Positions 11,483 to 21,021 of a stretch of DNA of 52,334 nt are shown here, in pieces; within the stretch, counting starts at the first letter, position 1; the number at the start of each line of letters is the position of its first letter. The notes under the pieces are model-generated. The model was not told the DNA's origin, searched no databases, and saw only the letters and a list, made by a program, of their open reading frames with translations. The stretch spans positions 1-52,334 of the forward strand of contig JAICMG010000005.1 of the NCBI GenBank assembly GCA_025929365.1, read 5' to 3'. Made by a program: the position numbers and the translations under genes. The stretch comes from Frankiaceae bacterium. Lineage in GTDB: Bacteria > Actinomycetota > Actinomycetes > JAFAQI01.

Positions 11483-13936
11483 TCAGCTCCGGAGCTCTGC
11501 TCCCACCCGCGTGGCCGCCTCCGCAACCGCGGCGTCACGTACCGCGGTCACCTCGTCGACTGTGAGCGTGCGGTCGGCGGCGCGCAGTCGAAGCGCGTAG
11601 GCCATCGACTTGCGTCCCGAACCGACCTGCTCGCCGACATAGACGTCGAACAGCCGGATCGCCTCGAGCAGCGGACCGGCGCCGGCGCGCAAGGCGGCCT
11701 CGAGCGCGGCCGCGGGGACGGCGGTGTCCACCGTGACGGCGATGTCGACCGTGGCAGCGGGGTACGACGACACCGTCGGCGCGGCGGTCACGCCCGCAGC
11801 GGCGCCGATGAGCACATCCAGCGAGATCTCCATCGCACTGGTGCGCGGCGGCAACCCGAACGCCTCGATCGCCCTTGGGTGAAGCTCACCCGCGTGGCCC
11901 AGCAGTTCGCCGCCGACGGCGAGGGCGGCGCATCGGCCAGGGTGGAAGGGTGCGTGGTGATCGGCGCTGACCACGATCTCGGCACCGACCGCGCGAGCGA
12001 GCGTGCGAGCCGCTTCCACGGCGTCCGCCCACGACACGGCGCGGCCGCCACCCCACCATCCGGACTGCTCCCGCATCCCCGCGATGACGACCGCGACCCG
12101 CCCGGGCTGATCGGGCAGTGCGGCATCGAGCGCGAGCAACTCGGCATCGAGGGGCCGCTTGCCCGCCACCAGCACAGGCGCGGGAACCCTGCTCGGGCTC
12201 CGGAACACGGGGCCGACCTCGAAGAGCGCGACGTCGCTCAGACCGCGGCCGACGTTGCGGACCAGCGCCGAGAACAAACCCGGTAGCAGCGTCGCGCGCA
12301 AGAACGGCTCGGCGTCCGACACCGGGTTCGCGATTCGGACCGAGGGCACACGCCCGTCGCCGGGCTCGAGTTGGAGCCGCTCGGCCGACGCCGCGTCGAC
12401 GAAGGGCGAGCAGAGGACCTCGGTGTAGCCGGCTCCGGCCAGCGTGCGCCCGAGCACCCGGCGGAGACGTTGCTCACGCGTGAGGCCGGCACCCGAGGTG
12501 GCCCGCGGCAGCGTCGACGGGAGGTTGGAGTAGCCCTCGAGCCGAATGACCTCTTCGACCAGGTCCTCCGGGATTCGCAGGTCGGGCCGCCACGACGGAG
12601 GGGTGACGTCGAACGCCCCGCTGCGCTCGCGGACCGAGCAGCCGACATCGGTGAGCCGGCTGGAGATCGTCTCGTAGGGATAGTCGATGCCGGCGATACG
12701 CCCGGGGTGGGCAGGGTCGAGCTCGATCGTCGGCGTCAGTGACCGGTTGTCGATGTCGGTCGACCGATGGGTGCGTTGGGCCGCTCCGAGGTCGACCAGA
12801 ATCGAGACGACGAGCTCTGCGGCCACCCGAGGAAGTGCGTCGTCGACGCCGCGCTCGAACCGTCGGGACGCCTCGGATCCGAGCCGGTGACGGCGCGAGG
12901 TGTACGCGATCGAGGTGGGCTCGAAGTGCGCGGCCTCGAGCAGCACGTGACGGGTGGCGTCGGTGATCTCGGTGTGCTCACCGCCCATCACCCCCGCGAG
13001 GGCGATGGCTCCGCTGTCATCGGCGATGACGAGGTCGCGCGGATCGAGCTCGCGATTGGTGCCGTCCAGGGTTCGCAGCTTCTCGCCGCCTCGTGCGCGT
13101 CGTACCGCGATCGGTCCGTTGACCTTCTCGAGATCGAACGCGTGAAGCGGTTGTCCGACCTCGAGCATCACGTAGTTCGTGACATCGACCATCAGCGAGA
13201 TCGGCCGCATGCCCGCCAGGGCGAGTCGGCGCTGCATCCATCCCGGCGACGCCACGGACGGGTTCAGCTCCTCGAGCGACACCGCGACGTAGCGGTCACA
13301 GCCCTCCGGGTCCTCGATCGTCACCGGATAGCCACGGCCCGGAGGCGGTGGCGCCACCGCGCCCGGGTCACGGAAGGCGACACCGTAGGCCGTCGCGAGC
13401 TCTCGCGCGATGCCCCGCATCGACAAGGCGTAGCCGCGATCGGGATTGATCGAGATGTCGAGCACGTCCTCGCGCAGGGCGAGCGCCTCGACCACATCGG
13501 ACCCGAGCTGCAGCGCGGGGTCGAGCACCAGGATTCCTGTGTGGTCGTCGGAGAGTCCGAGCTCGCGGCCCGAGCAGATCATCCCGTCGGAGACGCGGCC
13601 GTACGCCTCCCGTGCGTCGATCCGGAAACCGCCGGGAAGCTGCGCCGGCGGGCGGGCGTAGGCGACCACGTCACCGGCGGCGAAGTTGGTGGCGCCGCAG
13701 ATCACCTGTCGCTCGCCGGTGCCGTCGGCGAGCGTCACCCATCGGATCGGCTTCTTGAATCCTTCGAGCTCTTCGAAGGCGATCACCTTGGCGACGACGA
13801 CCCCTTCGATGCCCTCGCCGATCCGCTCGACCCGCTCGACTTGCAGACCGGCTGCCGTCAGGCGCTCGGCGATGTCGCGTGCCGGCGCGTCGGGCAGCTC
13901 GACGTACTCCAGCAGCCAGGACAGCGGCGCAAGCAT
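11483..13936 (-). CDS. pheT: Phenylalanyl-tRNA synthetase beta subunit
   Basis: Large subunit of the (alpha-beta)2 enzyme, 817 aa. In order: an EMAP/OB-fold tRNA-binding domain (~residues 40-150, VICGATNFAAGDVV), B3/4 editing domain (mid 200s, DVTNYVMLEVGQPLHAFD), B5 domain, the catalytic-like core (FEVGPVF), and a C-terminal anticodon-binding ferredoxin-like domain (SSYPAATVDIAVTVD...ALRLRAADRTLT). The ATG overlaps the pheS stop by one base (TGATG), which gives coupled, equimolar synthesis. 55 bp before argC. Confidence 0.98.
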   Translation of the reverse strand: MLAPLSWLLEYVELPDAPARDIAERLTAAGLQVERVERIGEGIEGVVVAKVIAFEELEGFKKPIRWVTLADGTGERQVICGATNFAAGDVVAYARPPAQLPGGFRIDAREAYGRVSDGMICSGRELGLSDDHTGILVLDPALQLGSDVVEALALREDVLDISINPDRGYALSMRGIARELATAYGVAFRDPGAVAPPPPGRGYPVTIEDPEGCDRYVAVSLEELNPSVASPGWMQRRLALAGMRPISLMVDVTNYVMLEVGQPLHAFDLEKVNGPIAVRRARGGEKLRTLDGTNRELDPRDLVIADDSGAIALAGVMGGEHTEITDATRHVLLEAAHFEPTSIAYTSRRHRLGSEASRRFERGVDDALPRVAAELVVSILVDLGAAQRTHRSTDIDNRSLTPTIELDPAHPGRIAGIDYPYETISSRLTDVGCSVRERSGAFDVTPPSWRPDLRIPEDLVEEVIRLEGYSNLPSTLPRATSGAGLTREQRLRRVLGRTLAGAGYTEVLCSPFVDAASAERLQLEPGDGRVPSVRIANPVSDAEPFLRATLLPGLFSALVRNVGRGLSDVALFEVGPVFRSPSRVPAPVLVAGKRPLDAELLALDAALPDQPGRVAVVIAGMREQSGWWGGGRAVSWADAVEAARTLARAVGAEIVVSADHHAPFHPGRCAALAVGGELLGHAGELHPRAIEAFGLPPRTSAMEISLDVLIGAAAGVTAAPTVSSYPAATVDIAVTVDTAVPAAALEAALRAGAGPLLEAIRLFDVYVGEQVGSGRKSMAYALRLRAADRTLTVDEVTAVRDAAVAEAATRVGAELRS

Positions 13937-15045
13937 CAGGCCTCACGCCCCATCGCAGCCGTCACCCGCACGTCACCCTCGACAAGGTCGCGAATGTCGG
14001 ACATGTCGTGGCGCGACATCAGGGTGCGCTCGAGGCCCATTCCGAACGCGAACCCCGTGTAACGCTGGGGGTCGATGCCGGCGGAGGCGAGGACGACGGG
14101 ATGGACCATCCCGCTGCCACCCCATTCGACCCACCCCTCCGAGCGACAGGTGCGACAAGGTTCGGCCCCCGGCTCGGTAGACGTGCCGTGGCAGACCCAG
14201 CACTCCAGGTCGACGTCCGCCGAAGGCTCGGTGAAGGGGTAGTGGTCGGGACGAAGCCGGGTGCGGGCCTCCGGACCGAACATCGCGCGGGCGAGCGCGT
14301 CGAGGGTGCCGCGAAGATCGCCCATGGTGAGGCCCTCGTCGACGGCGAGCCCTTCGAGCTGATGGAAGACGGCGCTATGGGTCGCATCGAGCGCTTCTTG
14401 GCGGTACACCCGACCCGGAACCGCGATGTAACACGGAGCGCCGCGTTCCAGCAAGGCGCGGATCTGCACCGGCGAGGTCTGCGTCCGAAGCAACACCCCG
14501 GCCTCCGGCGGGTCCAGCCAGAGCGTGTCCTGGGTCTCCCGCGCCGGGTGGGCGGGCGGGATGTTGAGCGCGTCGAAGTTGAACCACGCGGCCTCGACCT
14601 CAGGCCCCTCGGCGACCTCCCACCCCATCGCGATGAAGACGTCCGCCACACGCTCCTGGATCAACGTCAGCGGATGGCGGCCACCCGCAGGTGCGCGGTC
14701 CCACGGCAGGGTGACGTCCACCGTCTCCTCGATCAGAACCCGCTCGTCCCGATCGCGCTCCAGCGCGACGTGCCGCTCGTCGTACGCCGCTGTGAGCGCG
14801 GCCAGCGCCTCGTTGACGCGCCGGCCCGCATCCGCTCGGGCCTGCGGCGGGAGTGCGCCCAGCTCGCGCCGCGCGAGGGCGATCGGCGACCGCGCGCCCA
14901 GATGCGCGGTGTGGGCTTCCGCAAGCGCGTCGAGATCAGCCGCCGCCGCGAACGCGGCCGCTCCGGCGTCGACTGCGCCGGACAGGGCGTCGTCAGACAG
15001 CGCAGCCACTTCCTTGGGGTCGTACGAGTCGTTGGGTCCGGACAT
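13936..15045 (-). CDS. pheS: Phenylalanyl-tRNA synthetase alpha subunit, with a four-cysteine insertion
   Basis: Catalytic class II subunit, 369 aa. It has an N-terminal coiled-coil-like region (~20-110), motif 1/2 region ([30 protein letters not shown]) and motif 3 FAFGMGLER at 332-340. Residues 281-301 contain CWVC...CRTC (C282, C285, C297, C300), a spacing suggestive of a zinc knuckle, where many relatives have a cysteine-poor loop before [13 protein letters not shown]. Only 31 bp separate it from the preceding transporter gene. A TAGACT -10-like hexamer at 15066-15061 could start a nearly leaderless transcript, but the -35 is weak. Confidence 0.97.
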   Translation of the reverse strand: MSGPNDSYDPKEVAALSDDALSGAVDAGAAAFAAAADLDALAEAHTAHLGARSPIALARRELGALPPQARADAGRRVNEALAALTAAYDERHVALERDRDERVLIEETVDVTLPWDRAPAGGRHPLTLIQERVADVFIAMGWEVAEGPEVEAAWFNFDALNIPPAHPARETQDTLWLDPPEAGVLLRTQTSPVQIRALLERGAPCYIAVPGRVYRQEALDATHSAVFHQLEGLAVDEGLTMGDLRGTLDALARAMFGPEARTRLRPDHYPFTEPSADVDLECWVCHGTSTEPGAEPCRTCRSEGWVEWGGSGMVHPVVLASAGIDPQRYTGFAFGMGLERTLMSRHDMSDIRDLVEGDVRVTAAMGREA

Positions 15046-15076
15046 CGGCGTCAGGACGTGAGTCTAGGAAGCCCGA

Positions 15077-16156
15077 CTACGGCCAGACCAACCGATTGCC
15101 GTGGTACAGCGCGGCAACCAGGGTCGTGTCCTCGACGCGGCTCAACGGTGGCAGCGACTTCGCCAGCCCGAAGCGGATCACCTCGTCGCGCTCAGGCATC
15201 CACTCGGCGGCCGACTGCACGCCGATGCCCTGCCCGGCCACGGTGTGGTTGCGCGACAGCGCTGCCTCGACCCGCCAGACCTGCTGCTCGTGTGCCACCG
15301 AGAAGTCCGCGCCGGCGTGGTTCGCGTACGACTGCTCGATCGACACGCAACCGGCCTGATGCGTCTCGCAGTAGTCGAACGCGTGCAGGTCGGCGCGCAT
15401 GAAGTCCTGCACGGCGGCTCGGTGCGCGGCGAGGAACGACGTGTTGAAGAACACGACGTTGTAGGTGCCGGAGACGCCGTATTGCGCCGGCGTGAACTCG
15501 TGGAACCGCGCACCCTCCGCGCGCAACGTCAGCGGCTCGTTGGACTGGTAGCAGCCCACCGAGTCGAGCTTTCCCTGCACAATCTGGTTCGGGTCGAAGT
15601 TCGGGGTGTTGACCAGCTTGATCTTCGAGAGGTCGACGCCGGCGGCACGCAACATCTCGAGATCGGGTGCCTCTTCGACGAAGTGATAGCCGAGGGTGTG
15701 ACCTTCGAGCTTCTTCAGAGTGCTGAACTGCGGCCGGGCGATGATGCAGTAGTCCGACGTGTTGCCGTACGTCGCCACAGCGGTTGTGTGTGACCCGTTG
15801 GCGGCGAGCACCAGGTAGTCCGCTGCCGACCCGGTGCTGGTGGTCGTGGCGGTTCCTGCAGAGACCAGCGCGGCGGCGTTCTGCGCGCTCGTGACGATCC
15901 GCACCTTGAGGCACAGGTCGCGGAAGTAGCCGAGCTTGTCGGCGGCGAAGACCTCGATGATTCCGGCCGATGCATCGAAGCCGAACGGTGAGACGTACGT
16001 GATCGTCCCGGCTGCCCGGTTCGACGCGCACCGGTCGGCAGAGATGAGGCCGTGGCCCGCGGCATGACCGTTCGAGCCGCCACCGCACGCGCCGGCCGCA
16101 ACCAGCGCGGCGGCCGCCATCCCGATGCGGGCCGCCCGCCACGTCCGAGACCTCAT
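15077..16156 (-). CDS. ABC transporter substrate-binding lipoprotein, NMT1/THI5-like
   Basis: Periplasm-facing binding protein of 359 aa. A basic n-region (MRSRTWRAARIG), an alanine-rich h-region and a lipobox-like AGAC (Cys24) are followed by a low-complexity linker, so it is probably a lipoprotein anchored outside the membrane. The body has the periplasmic binding fold pattern of NMT1/THI5 proteins (DKLGYFRDLCLKV near the start; NTPNFDPNQIVQGKLD). The family binds thiamine precursors (HMP), sulfonates, nitrate or similar small ligands; the ligand here is unknown. The ATG overlaps the permease stop (ATGA). Confidence 0.9.
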   Translation of the reverse strand: MRSRTWRAARIGMAAAALVAAGACGGGSNGHAAGHGLISADRCASNRAAGTITYVSPFGFDASAGIIEVFAADKLGYFRDLCLKVRIVTSAQNAAALVSAGTATTTSTGSAADYLVLAANGSHTTAVATYGNTSDYCIIARPQFSTLKKLEGHTLGYHFVEEAPDLEMLRAAGVDLSKIKLVNTPNFDPNQIVQGKLDSVGCYQSNEPLTLRAEGARFHEFTPAQYGVSGTYNVVFFNTSFLAAHRAAVQDFMRADLHAFDYCETHQAGCVSIEQSYANHAGADFSVAHEQQVWRVEAALSRNHTVAGQGIGVQSAAEWMPERDEVIRFGLAKSLPPLSRVEDTTLVAALYHGNRLVWP

Positions 16157-16932
16157 CCGCGCCTCGCGCCCACGGACGGCCGGTACCGGCCGAGTACCAG
16201 CCGCTGCAGCGCAACCACCGCGCCGAACATCGCCACCCCTAGGACCGCAAGTACGACGACCGCGGCGTACACCGTGCCGAGATCGCCAAGAGAGGCTGCC
16301 GTGACCACCAGCGTCCCCAATCCCTTCGCCTCCCCCGCTGCGACGAACTCTGCGACCACCGCGCCGACGAGGCTCAGTGGCATGCAGATGCGGCCGGCCG
16401 CGAACAGATACGGAAGGCTACTGGGCAGCCGCAGGCGCCACAGCACCTCGGCCCTGCTCGCGTGCAGAGTCGCCACCAGATCCAGCGCCTCGGGATCGAC
16501 GTCGCGGAGCCCGGCCAGCGCGTTGACGAGGAACGGGAAGAAGACCAAGAGCGAGGCAATGACGTACTTCGGAGTCATCCCGAAGCCGAATGCGACGACC
16601 AAGGCGGGCGCGATCGCGACGAGCGGCGTGACGTTGAGCACGACGGCGAGCGGCAGCAGCGCGCGCTCGATGACCCGGACGTAGAACATGACGAGGGCGA
16701 GCGCGAAGGCGACGCCCATTCCCGCCCCTGCTCCGACCAGCGCCTCCTCCAACGTCGTCCACGCGTTGCGCGCGAACAGCCGCGGATGTGAGTCGAGCTC
16801 GGAGAGCACCTTCGACAGCTTCGGCGCGACGTACGGATGGTGGTCGGCGTACAGCTGCCAGAGCAGAACGAACACGGCGAGGGCGATCGCCGGCGGCAGC
16901 CACGCCCCGATTCGAAGCGGCTTTCGGCTCAT
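16153..16932 (-). CDS. ABC transporter permease (SsuC/TauC/ThiX type)
   Basis: Integral membrane permease of 259 aa with about six hydrophobic segments. A BPD_transp_1 EAA-like loop (LRDVDPEALDLVATLHASRA) lies near residues 140-160, the typical cytoplasmic contact with the ATPase. Homologous in type to the permeases of aliphatic sulfonate, taurine and HMP importers. Start ATG overlaps the ATPase stop (ATGA) and its own stop overlaps the binding-protein start, so the three parts form one coupled importer. Confidence 0.92.
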   Translation of the reverse strand: MSRKPLRIGAWLPPAIALAVFVLLWQLYADHHPYVAPKLSKVLSELDSHPRLFARNAWTTLEEALVGAGAGMGVAFALALVMFYVRVIERALLPLAVVLNVTPLVAIAPALVVAFGFGMTPKYVIASLLVFFPFLVNALAGLRDVDPEALDLVATLHASRAEVLWRLRLPSSLPYLFAAGRICMPLSLVGAVVAEFVAAGEAKGLGTLVVTAASLGDLGTVYAAVVVLAVLGVAMFGAVVALQRLVLGRYRPSVGARRG

Positions 16933-17711
16933 TTCGAGCCCTTGCGAAGCTCGAGCCGCAGCTCACGTTCCAGTGCGAGGAACTCGGGGGTGGTTTCCAC
17001 GAGGTCATCGCGCGGCCGCGGGAGGTCGATCGGTATCACGCGCTGGATTCCGTGTGTGTTGGCCGACATCACGACGACGACGTCGGACAGGGCGACTGCT
17101 TCGGTGACGGAGTGCGTCACGAACAGCACGGTCTTGCCGCTTGCCTGCCAGATCGTCAGCAGGGAATGACGCAACGACTCGCGCGTGAGCTCGTCGACCG
17201 CAGCGAACGGCTCGTCCATCAGCAGCACAGGCGGGTCGAAGACGAAGGCGCGGGCGATCGCGACGCGCTGTTGCATGCCGCCCGAGAGCTCACGCGGCCG
17301 GCGTTGTAGCGCATCTCCGAGGCCGAGTGCGGTGAGCAGCTCCACCGCGTCGGGTGCCGCCTTCGAGGACGGCACCTTGCGGTTCACCTGCAGCGGCAGC
17401 AGCACGTTGTCCAGCACCGTGCGCCAGGGCAGGAGGGCGGGCGCCTGTGGCACGAACCCGATCCGCTTCTCCGCGGTTGCATCGGCAACGGAGGCACCGA
17501 ACAGTGAGACCGATCCGGCATCAGGCTCGACGAGGCCGGCCGCGAGTCGCAGGAGCGTGGTCTTGCCGCAGCCGCTCGGCCCGATGACGGTGACGAACTG
17601 CCCGCGCTGGACTGACAGATCGACGCCGTCGAGAACCTTCACGCGTTCGTTGCCGCGGCCGAAGGTCTTGTGGAGACCGCGGAAAACGATCGCGTCGTCG
17701 GTCGGGGTCAC
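16929..17711 (-). CDS. ABC transporter ATP-binding protein (SsuB/TauB/ThiZ type)
   Basis: Cytoplasmic ATPase of 260 aa energising the importer. Walker A GPSGCGKTT is at 44-52, the Q-loop in FVPQAPALLPW, the signature LSGGMQQ at 142-148, Walker B LLMDEP at 163-168 and the switch His in VTHSVTEA. All key residues are intact. The GTG start overlaps the stop of the upstream histidine kinase (GTGA), so the importer is translationally tied to the sensor. No TPP riboswitch is seen upstream, so a thiamine role is not supported beyond family similarity. Confidence 0.95.
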   Translation of the reverse strand: MTPTDDAIVFRGLHKTFGRGNERVKVLDGVDLSVQRGQFVTVIGPSGCGKTTLLRLAAGLVEPDAGSVSLFGASVADATAEKRIGFVPQAPALLPWRTVLDNVLLPLQVNRKVPSSKAAPDAVELLTALGLGDALQRRPRELSGGMQQRVAIARAFVFDPPVLLMDEPFAAVDELTRESLRHSLLTIWQASGKTVLFVTHSVTEAVALSDVVVVMSANTHGIQRVIPIDLPRPRDDLVETTPEFLALERELRLELRKGSK

Positions 17712-18763
17712 GCCTCGGCGTGGCCGGGCGCGCCGAGCGGCAGCGCGAATCCGATCCGGGCCCCGCCTGTCTCCGCGGAACCGGCCTCGATCACGCCGCC
17801 ATGCGCCTCGACGATCCCTTTCGCGATGAACAGCCCGAGTCCGGTGCCGCCGCGTCGCGCATCCCGCCAGAACTTGGTGAAGACCCGGGGCAGCGCCTCG
17901 GCCGAGATCCCCTCGCCTTCGTCGGTCACGGTCACGCGAGCACCGTCGCCTTCGGCCGCGAGCCTGACGTGAACCGCCCCGGAGCCATGACGCAGCGCGT
18001 TCTCGACGATGTTGCCGACGACCTGGCCCACCTTGTCGGGATCCGCCCAGACCTCCGGCACGTCGGCCGTCTCGATCACGAAGCGATCCGCCGCCTCGCC
18101 CGCCGCCACGCGGCCGGCGATGTCACGCTCCACGAGCGTCGCCAGGTCGACGAGCTGCTTGTGCAGCTCGAGCCGACCCGACTCGATTCGTGACACGTCG
18201 AGCAGCTCGCTGATCAAGCGGGTCAGCCGGTCCGCGTCGGCGTTGATCGTCTTGAGCATGTGCAGACGCTGCTCGTCGGTGAAGCGCTCCCATTTGTTGA
18301 GCAGCGTTGCGGTGAAGCCCTTCACCCCGGTGAGCGGTGACCGCAGCTCGTGCGCGACAACGGAGATGAGCTCCGTGCCGCTCTTTTCCGAGCGCGACCG
18401 CGCCTTGGTGTCACGCAGCGACACGATGACCGAGGTGACCTTCCGCTGCCCGTCCCGGCGGTACGCCGCGGTGACCAGCACGGTCTGGTCCGGCTGGCCC
18501 TCGCGCGCGAGCGTCAGCCAGCGTTCGGGCTGCCGCACCCGGGTGACCAGGCCGTCGTAAGGGTTCGTGCACGCCCACCAATCGCGCCCCTGCGGGTCGA
18601 TCAGCGGAAGGACGTCGCGAAGCGGCCGACCCTGCCAGTCCCCGGGCCCGAGGATGCGCAGGGCAGCGTCGTTGAGATCGACGACGGTTCCGTTCGCGTC
18701 CGCGACGACGACGCCGTCGGGCAGCCCGTCGTAGACAGACTCCCCCCCGCCGCGCTCCGGCAC
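17708..18763 (-). CDS. Soluble PAS-domain sensor histidine kinase
   Basis: A cytosolic histidine kinase of 351 aa with no membrane segment. A PAS domain (~residues 8-115, DGVVVADANGTVVDLNDAAL) is followed by HisKA with phosphoacceptor H138 (VVAHELRSPL). The HATPase_c domain has an N-box around NIVENALRHG (251-260), G1 DEGEGI (281-286) and G2 GTGLGL (306-311). The GTG start at 18763 is chosen because AAGGAGG lies six bases upstream. No response-regulator gene is adjacent. Its stop overlaps the ABC ATPase start. A kinase between a SpoU methyltransferase and pheS is, as recalled, also found in streptomycetes. Confidence 0.92.
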   Translation of the reverse strand: MPERGGGESVYDGLPDGVVVADANGTVVDLNDAALRILGPGDWQGRPLRDVLPLIDPQGRDWWACTNPYDGLVTRVRQPERWLTLAREGQPDQTVLVTAAYRRDGQRKVTSVIVSLRDTKARSRSEKSGTELISVVAHELRSPLTGVKGFTATLLNKWERFTDEQRLHMLKTINADADRLTRLISELLDVSRIESGRLELHKQLVDLATLVERDIAGRVAAGEAADRFVIETADVPEVWADPDKVGQVVGNIVENALRHGSGAVHVRLAAEGDGARVTVTDEGEGISAEALPRVFTKFWRDARRGGTGLGLFIAKGIVEAHGGVIEAGSAETGGARIGFALPLGAPGHAEA

Positions 18764-18844
18764 GCTCAGCCTCCTTGCCCCCTGCCTCCCGGAGCCTAGG
18801 ACGACATCGGCCAAAGCGGACCCCTCGAACTCCTCGACCTACGG

Positions 18845-19666
18845 TCAGGCCCGATCGGGCGACTGGACGCTTGCGGACGAGTACAGACAAATGGCGACAG
18901 CGGCGGAAAGGTTGAAGCTCTCGGCACGGCCCCGGATCGGGATCCGTACGACGCCGTCGGCCAAGCGGCCGAGCTCGCGGCCGAGGCCGTGTGCCTCGCT
19001 GCCGAACAGCCACGCAGTCGGCTCCGCCAGCCGCGAGCCGCGCGACAGCTCGTCGAGGTCCATATCGCCGTCCGCGGACGTCGCAAACACCTGGCAACCG
19101 CGCTCGCGAAGCGCGGCCACGGCGTCGGCCGCCCCGATCGACGTCACGACGGGCAGGTGGAACACACTGCCCGCGCTGGCCCGGACGCACTTGCCCGACC
19201 AGATGTCGACGGAGCCGGCACCGAGGACGACCGCGTCGGCACCGACCGCGTCCGCGCTCCTGATCACCGTGCCGGCGTTACCGGGATCCGAGCACTGCTC
19301 GAGCACGACCACCAATCGCGGGTGCTCCGGCAGCGCGTGGGGCGCGGGTGTCTCGACCACCGCGACGATGCCCTGAGGCGTCACGGTCTCGGCGACGGCG
19401 CGCAGCGCCCGCCCCGTCGCCACATGGATCGGGACGCCCGAACCCGCCAGCTCACCCATGCAGCGCTTCTCGCGCTCAGCGGCATCGTCGGTGACGAAGA
19501 CCTCGCGGATGGCAAACGCGGCCTCCTGCGCCGCGGCCACGGCATGCGGTCCTTCGGCAAGGAAAGCGCCGGCGGAGCGCCGCCCTCGGGCCGAGTGCAG
19601 CGCACGGGCGGCAACCACTCGCGCGTTGCGCGGCGAGTCGATCACGTCCGCGTGCGCGCCCGCCAC
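18845..19666 (-). CDS. SpoU/TrmH-family RNA 2'-O-methyltransferase
   Basis: SAM-dependent SPOUT-fold enzyme of 273 aa that methylates a ribose in rRNA (or tRNA). It has an N-terminal substrate-binding domain (SPRNARVVAARAL...FLAEGPHAV). The C-terminal knotted domain carries motif 1 DPGNAGTVIRSADA, motif 2 FGSEAHGL and motif 3 SFNLSAAVAICLYS. The GTG start is 14 bp after rplT. The exact target is not known from sequence: RlmB-like 23S G2251 methylation or a TsnR-like role are both possible. Genomic linkage to rplT is common in actinobacteria. Confidence 0.93.
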   Translation of the reverse strand: MAGAHADVIDSPRNARVVAARALHSARGRRSAGAFLAEGPHAVAAAQEAAFAIREVFVTDDAAEREKRCMGELAGSGVPIHVATGRALRAVAETVTPQGIVAVVETPAPHALPEHPRLVVVLEQCSDPGNAGTVIRSADAVGADAVVLGAGSVDIWSGKCVRASAGSVFHLPVVTSIGAADAVAALRERGCQVFATSADGDMDLDELSRGSRLAEPTAWLFGSEAHGLGRELGRLADGVVRIPIRGRAESFNLSAAVAICLYSSASVQSPDRA

Positions 19667-19680
19667 AGCGCGCCGCCTGG

Positions 19681-20067
19681 CTAGGCGGCCGAGCCGGACG
19701 CGCTACCCGCTGCGGGCAGCGAGTTGCGGGCAAGCTCGACGAGCGCGGCGAATGCACCCTCGTCCGAGACCGCGAGCTCCGCGAGGTGCTTGCGGTCGAC
19801 CTCGACGCCGGCGGCCTTGAGACCCTGGATGAACCGGTTGTAGGTCATCCCGTTGGCACGCGCGGCGGCGTTGATCCGCTGGATCCACAGCGACCGGAAG
19901 TCGCCCTTGCGGGCACGACGGTCGCGGTAGGAGTAGTTGAGCGAGTGGAGCATCTGCTCCTTCGCCTTGCGGTAGAGCCGCGAACGCTGGCCGCGGTAGC
20001 CACTCGCGCGCTCGAGCACGACCCGACGCTTCTTGTGGGCGTTGACCGCCCGCTTCACCCGTGCCAC
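19681..20067 (-). CDS. rplT: 50S ribosomal protein L20
   Basis: L20, 128 aa, an early-assembly protein that binds 23S rRNA and is often autoregulatory for the infC operon. The family pattern is clear: [15 protein letters not shown], then [15 protein letters not shown] and [18 protein letters not shown] start with AAGGAGAG upstream. The C-terminal ~10 residues ([11 protein letters not shown]) are a low-complexity extension. Confidence 0.98.
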   Translation of the reverse strand: MARVKRAVNAHKKRRVVLERASGYRGQRSRLYRKAKEQMLHSLNYSYRDRRARKGDFRSLWIQRINAAARANGMTYNRFIQGLKAAGVEVDRKHLAELAVSDEGAFAALVELARNSLPAAGSASGSAA

Positions 20068-20161
20068 GGGAACTCTCCTTGACGACTAAGGACCGGCCGC
20101 AGGACCAGTTCTTTCTGACCGGCCGGACGGCCGGAGGGGAACGACGTACGAAGTGCGCGAG

Positions 20162-20356
20162 CTACCGACCCAGCAGCTTGTTCATCTTCTTGGTGTCGGC
20201 GGGCGACATGACCTCTTCGTTGGCCAGGCGACGGGTGCGCGTCGACGGCTTGTGCTCGAGCAGGTGGTTGCGGTTCGCGCGACGGTGCGTGAGCTTGCCG
20301 CTCCCGGTCACCTTGAAGCGCTTCTTCGACCCGCTGTGGGTCTTCATCTTGGGCAT
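20162..20356 (-). CDS. rpmI: 50S ribosomal protein L35
   Basis: L35, 64 aa, small basic 50S protein. [20 protein letters not shown] and NHLLEHKPS are diagnostic. It lies between infC and rplT in the standard infC-rpmI-rplT order. The gap of 94 bp to rplT and 56 bp to infC shows no other gene. Confidence 0.98.
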   Translation of the reverse strand: MPKMKTHSGSKKRFKVTGSGKLTHRRANRNHLLEHKPSTRTRRLANEEVMSPADTKKMNKLLGR

Positions 20357-20412
20357 CGCAGCCTCGTCTCCTCGTCGTCCTCGGGTGGTGCTGGTGCTTG
20401 GTGGCTCGACTG

Positions 20413-21021
20413 CTACGCGGACGCGGCGGTCGCGGGTGGCTCCTCGGTGGGGTCCTCGCCCTCCGTCACAGGTTCGTCGTGGCGTCGTACGCGGCCCGGC
20501 TGTGCCTGCTGCTTTCGGTGCGGCGCCATGACCATGATCATGTTGCGGCCGTCGAGCTTGGGTTGCGCCTCGACGTATCCCAGCTCCTCGACGTCCACCG
20601 CCAGGCGCTGCAGCAACCGCAGGCCGAGCTCGGGACGGGACTGTTCGCGTCCGCGGAACATGATCGTGATCTTGACCTTGTCCCCGGCCTTGAGGAACCG
20701 CACGACGTGACCTTTCTTGGTCTGGTAGTCATGCGGGTCGATCTTCGGCCGAAGCTTCATCTCCTTGATGATCGTGTGCGACTGGTTCCGTCGCGCCTCT
20801 CGGGCCTTCTGCGCGTTCTCGTACTTCCACTTGCCGTAGTCCATGAGCTTGCAGACCGGCGGACGCGCGTCGGGCGCGACCTCGACCAGATCGAGATCGG
20901 CCTCCTGAGCCAGCCGCAGGGCGTCTGCTATGGCGACAATGCCGACCTGCTCGCCGTTCGGACCGACCAGCCGCACCTCAGGGACGCGAATCCGGTCGTT
21001 GATGCGTGGTTCGACGCTGAT
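20413..21021 (-). CDS. infC: Translation initiation factor IF-3 (AUC start codon)
   Basis: IF-3 binds the 30S subunit and proofreads start codons. 202 aa. The N-domain begins [20 protein letters not shown] and the C-domain carries [11 protein letters not shown] and [14 protein letters not shown]. The start must be ATC at 21021: an in-frame TGA lies six codons upstream with no ATG, GTG or TTG between, and the next GTG would remove 15 conserved residues. GGAGGT lies just before. A rare start codon is the known basis of IF-3 autoregulation, so that is expected here. The acidic C-terminal tail ([17 protein letters not shown]) is not conserved. Confidence 0.96.
   Translation of the reverse strand: MSVEPRINDRIRVPEVRLVGPNGEQVGIVAIADALRLAQEADLDLVEVAPDARPPVCKLMDYGKWKYENAQKAREARRNQSHTIIKEMKLRPKIDPHDYQTKKGHVVRFLKAGDKVKITIMFRGREQSRPELGLRLLQRLAVDVEELGYVEAQPKLDGRNMIMVMAPHRKQQAQPGRVRRHDEPVTEGEDPTEEPPATAASA

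Noticed and set aside
15046..15076. T-box or attenuator before pheS
   Set aside because: Only 31 bp of spacer; no leader peptide, specifier hairpin or T-box sequence.
18764..18844. TPP riboswitch before the kinase/ABC operon
   Set aside because: None of the conserved thi-box blocks (CUGAGA, ACCUGA...) is present in the 81-bp gap, so the thiamine role stays unproven.
20666..20677. GTGATCTTGACC within infC as a possible third copy of the palindrome arm
   Set aside because: A single arm without the inverted partner, inside a conserved coding stretch (KVKITIM); chance similarity.
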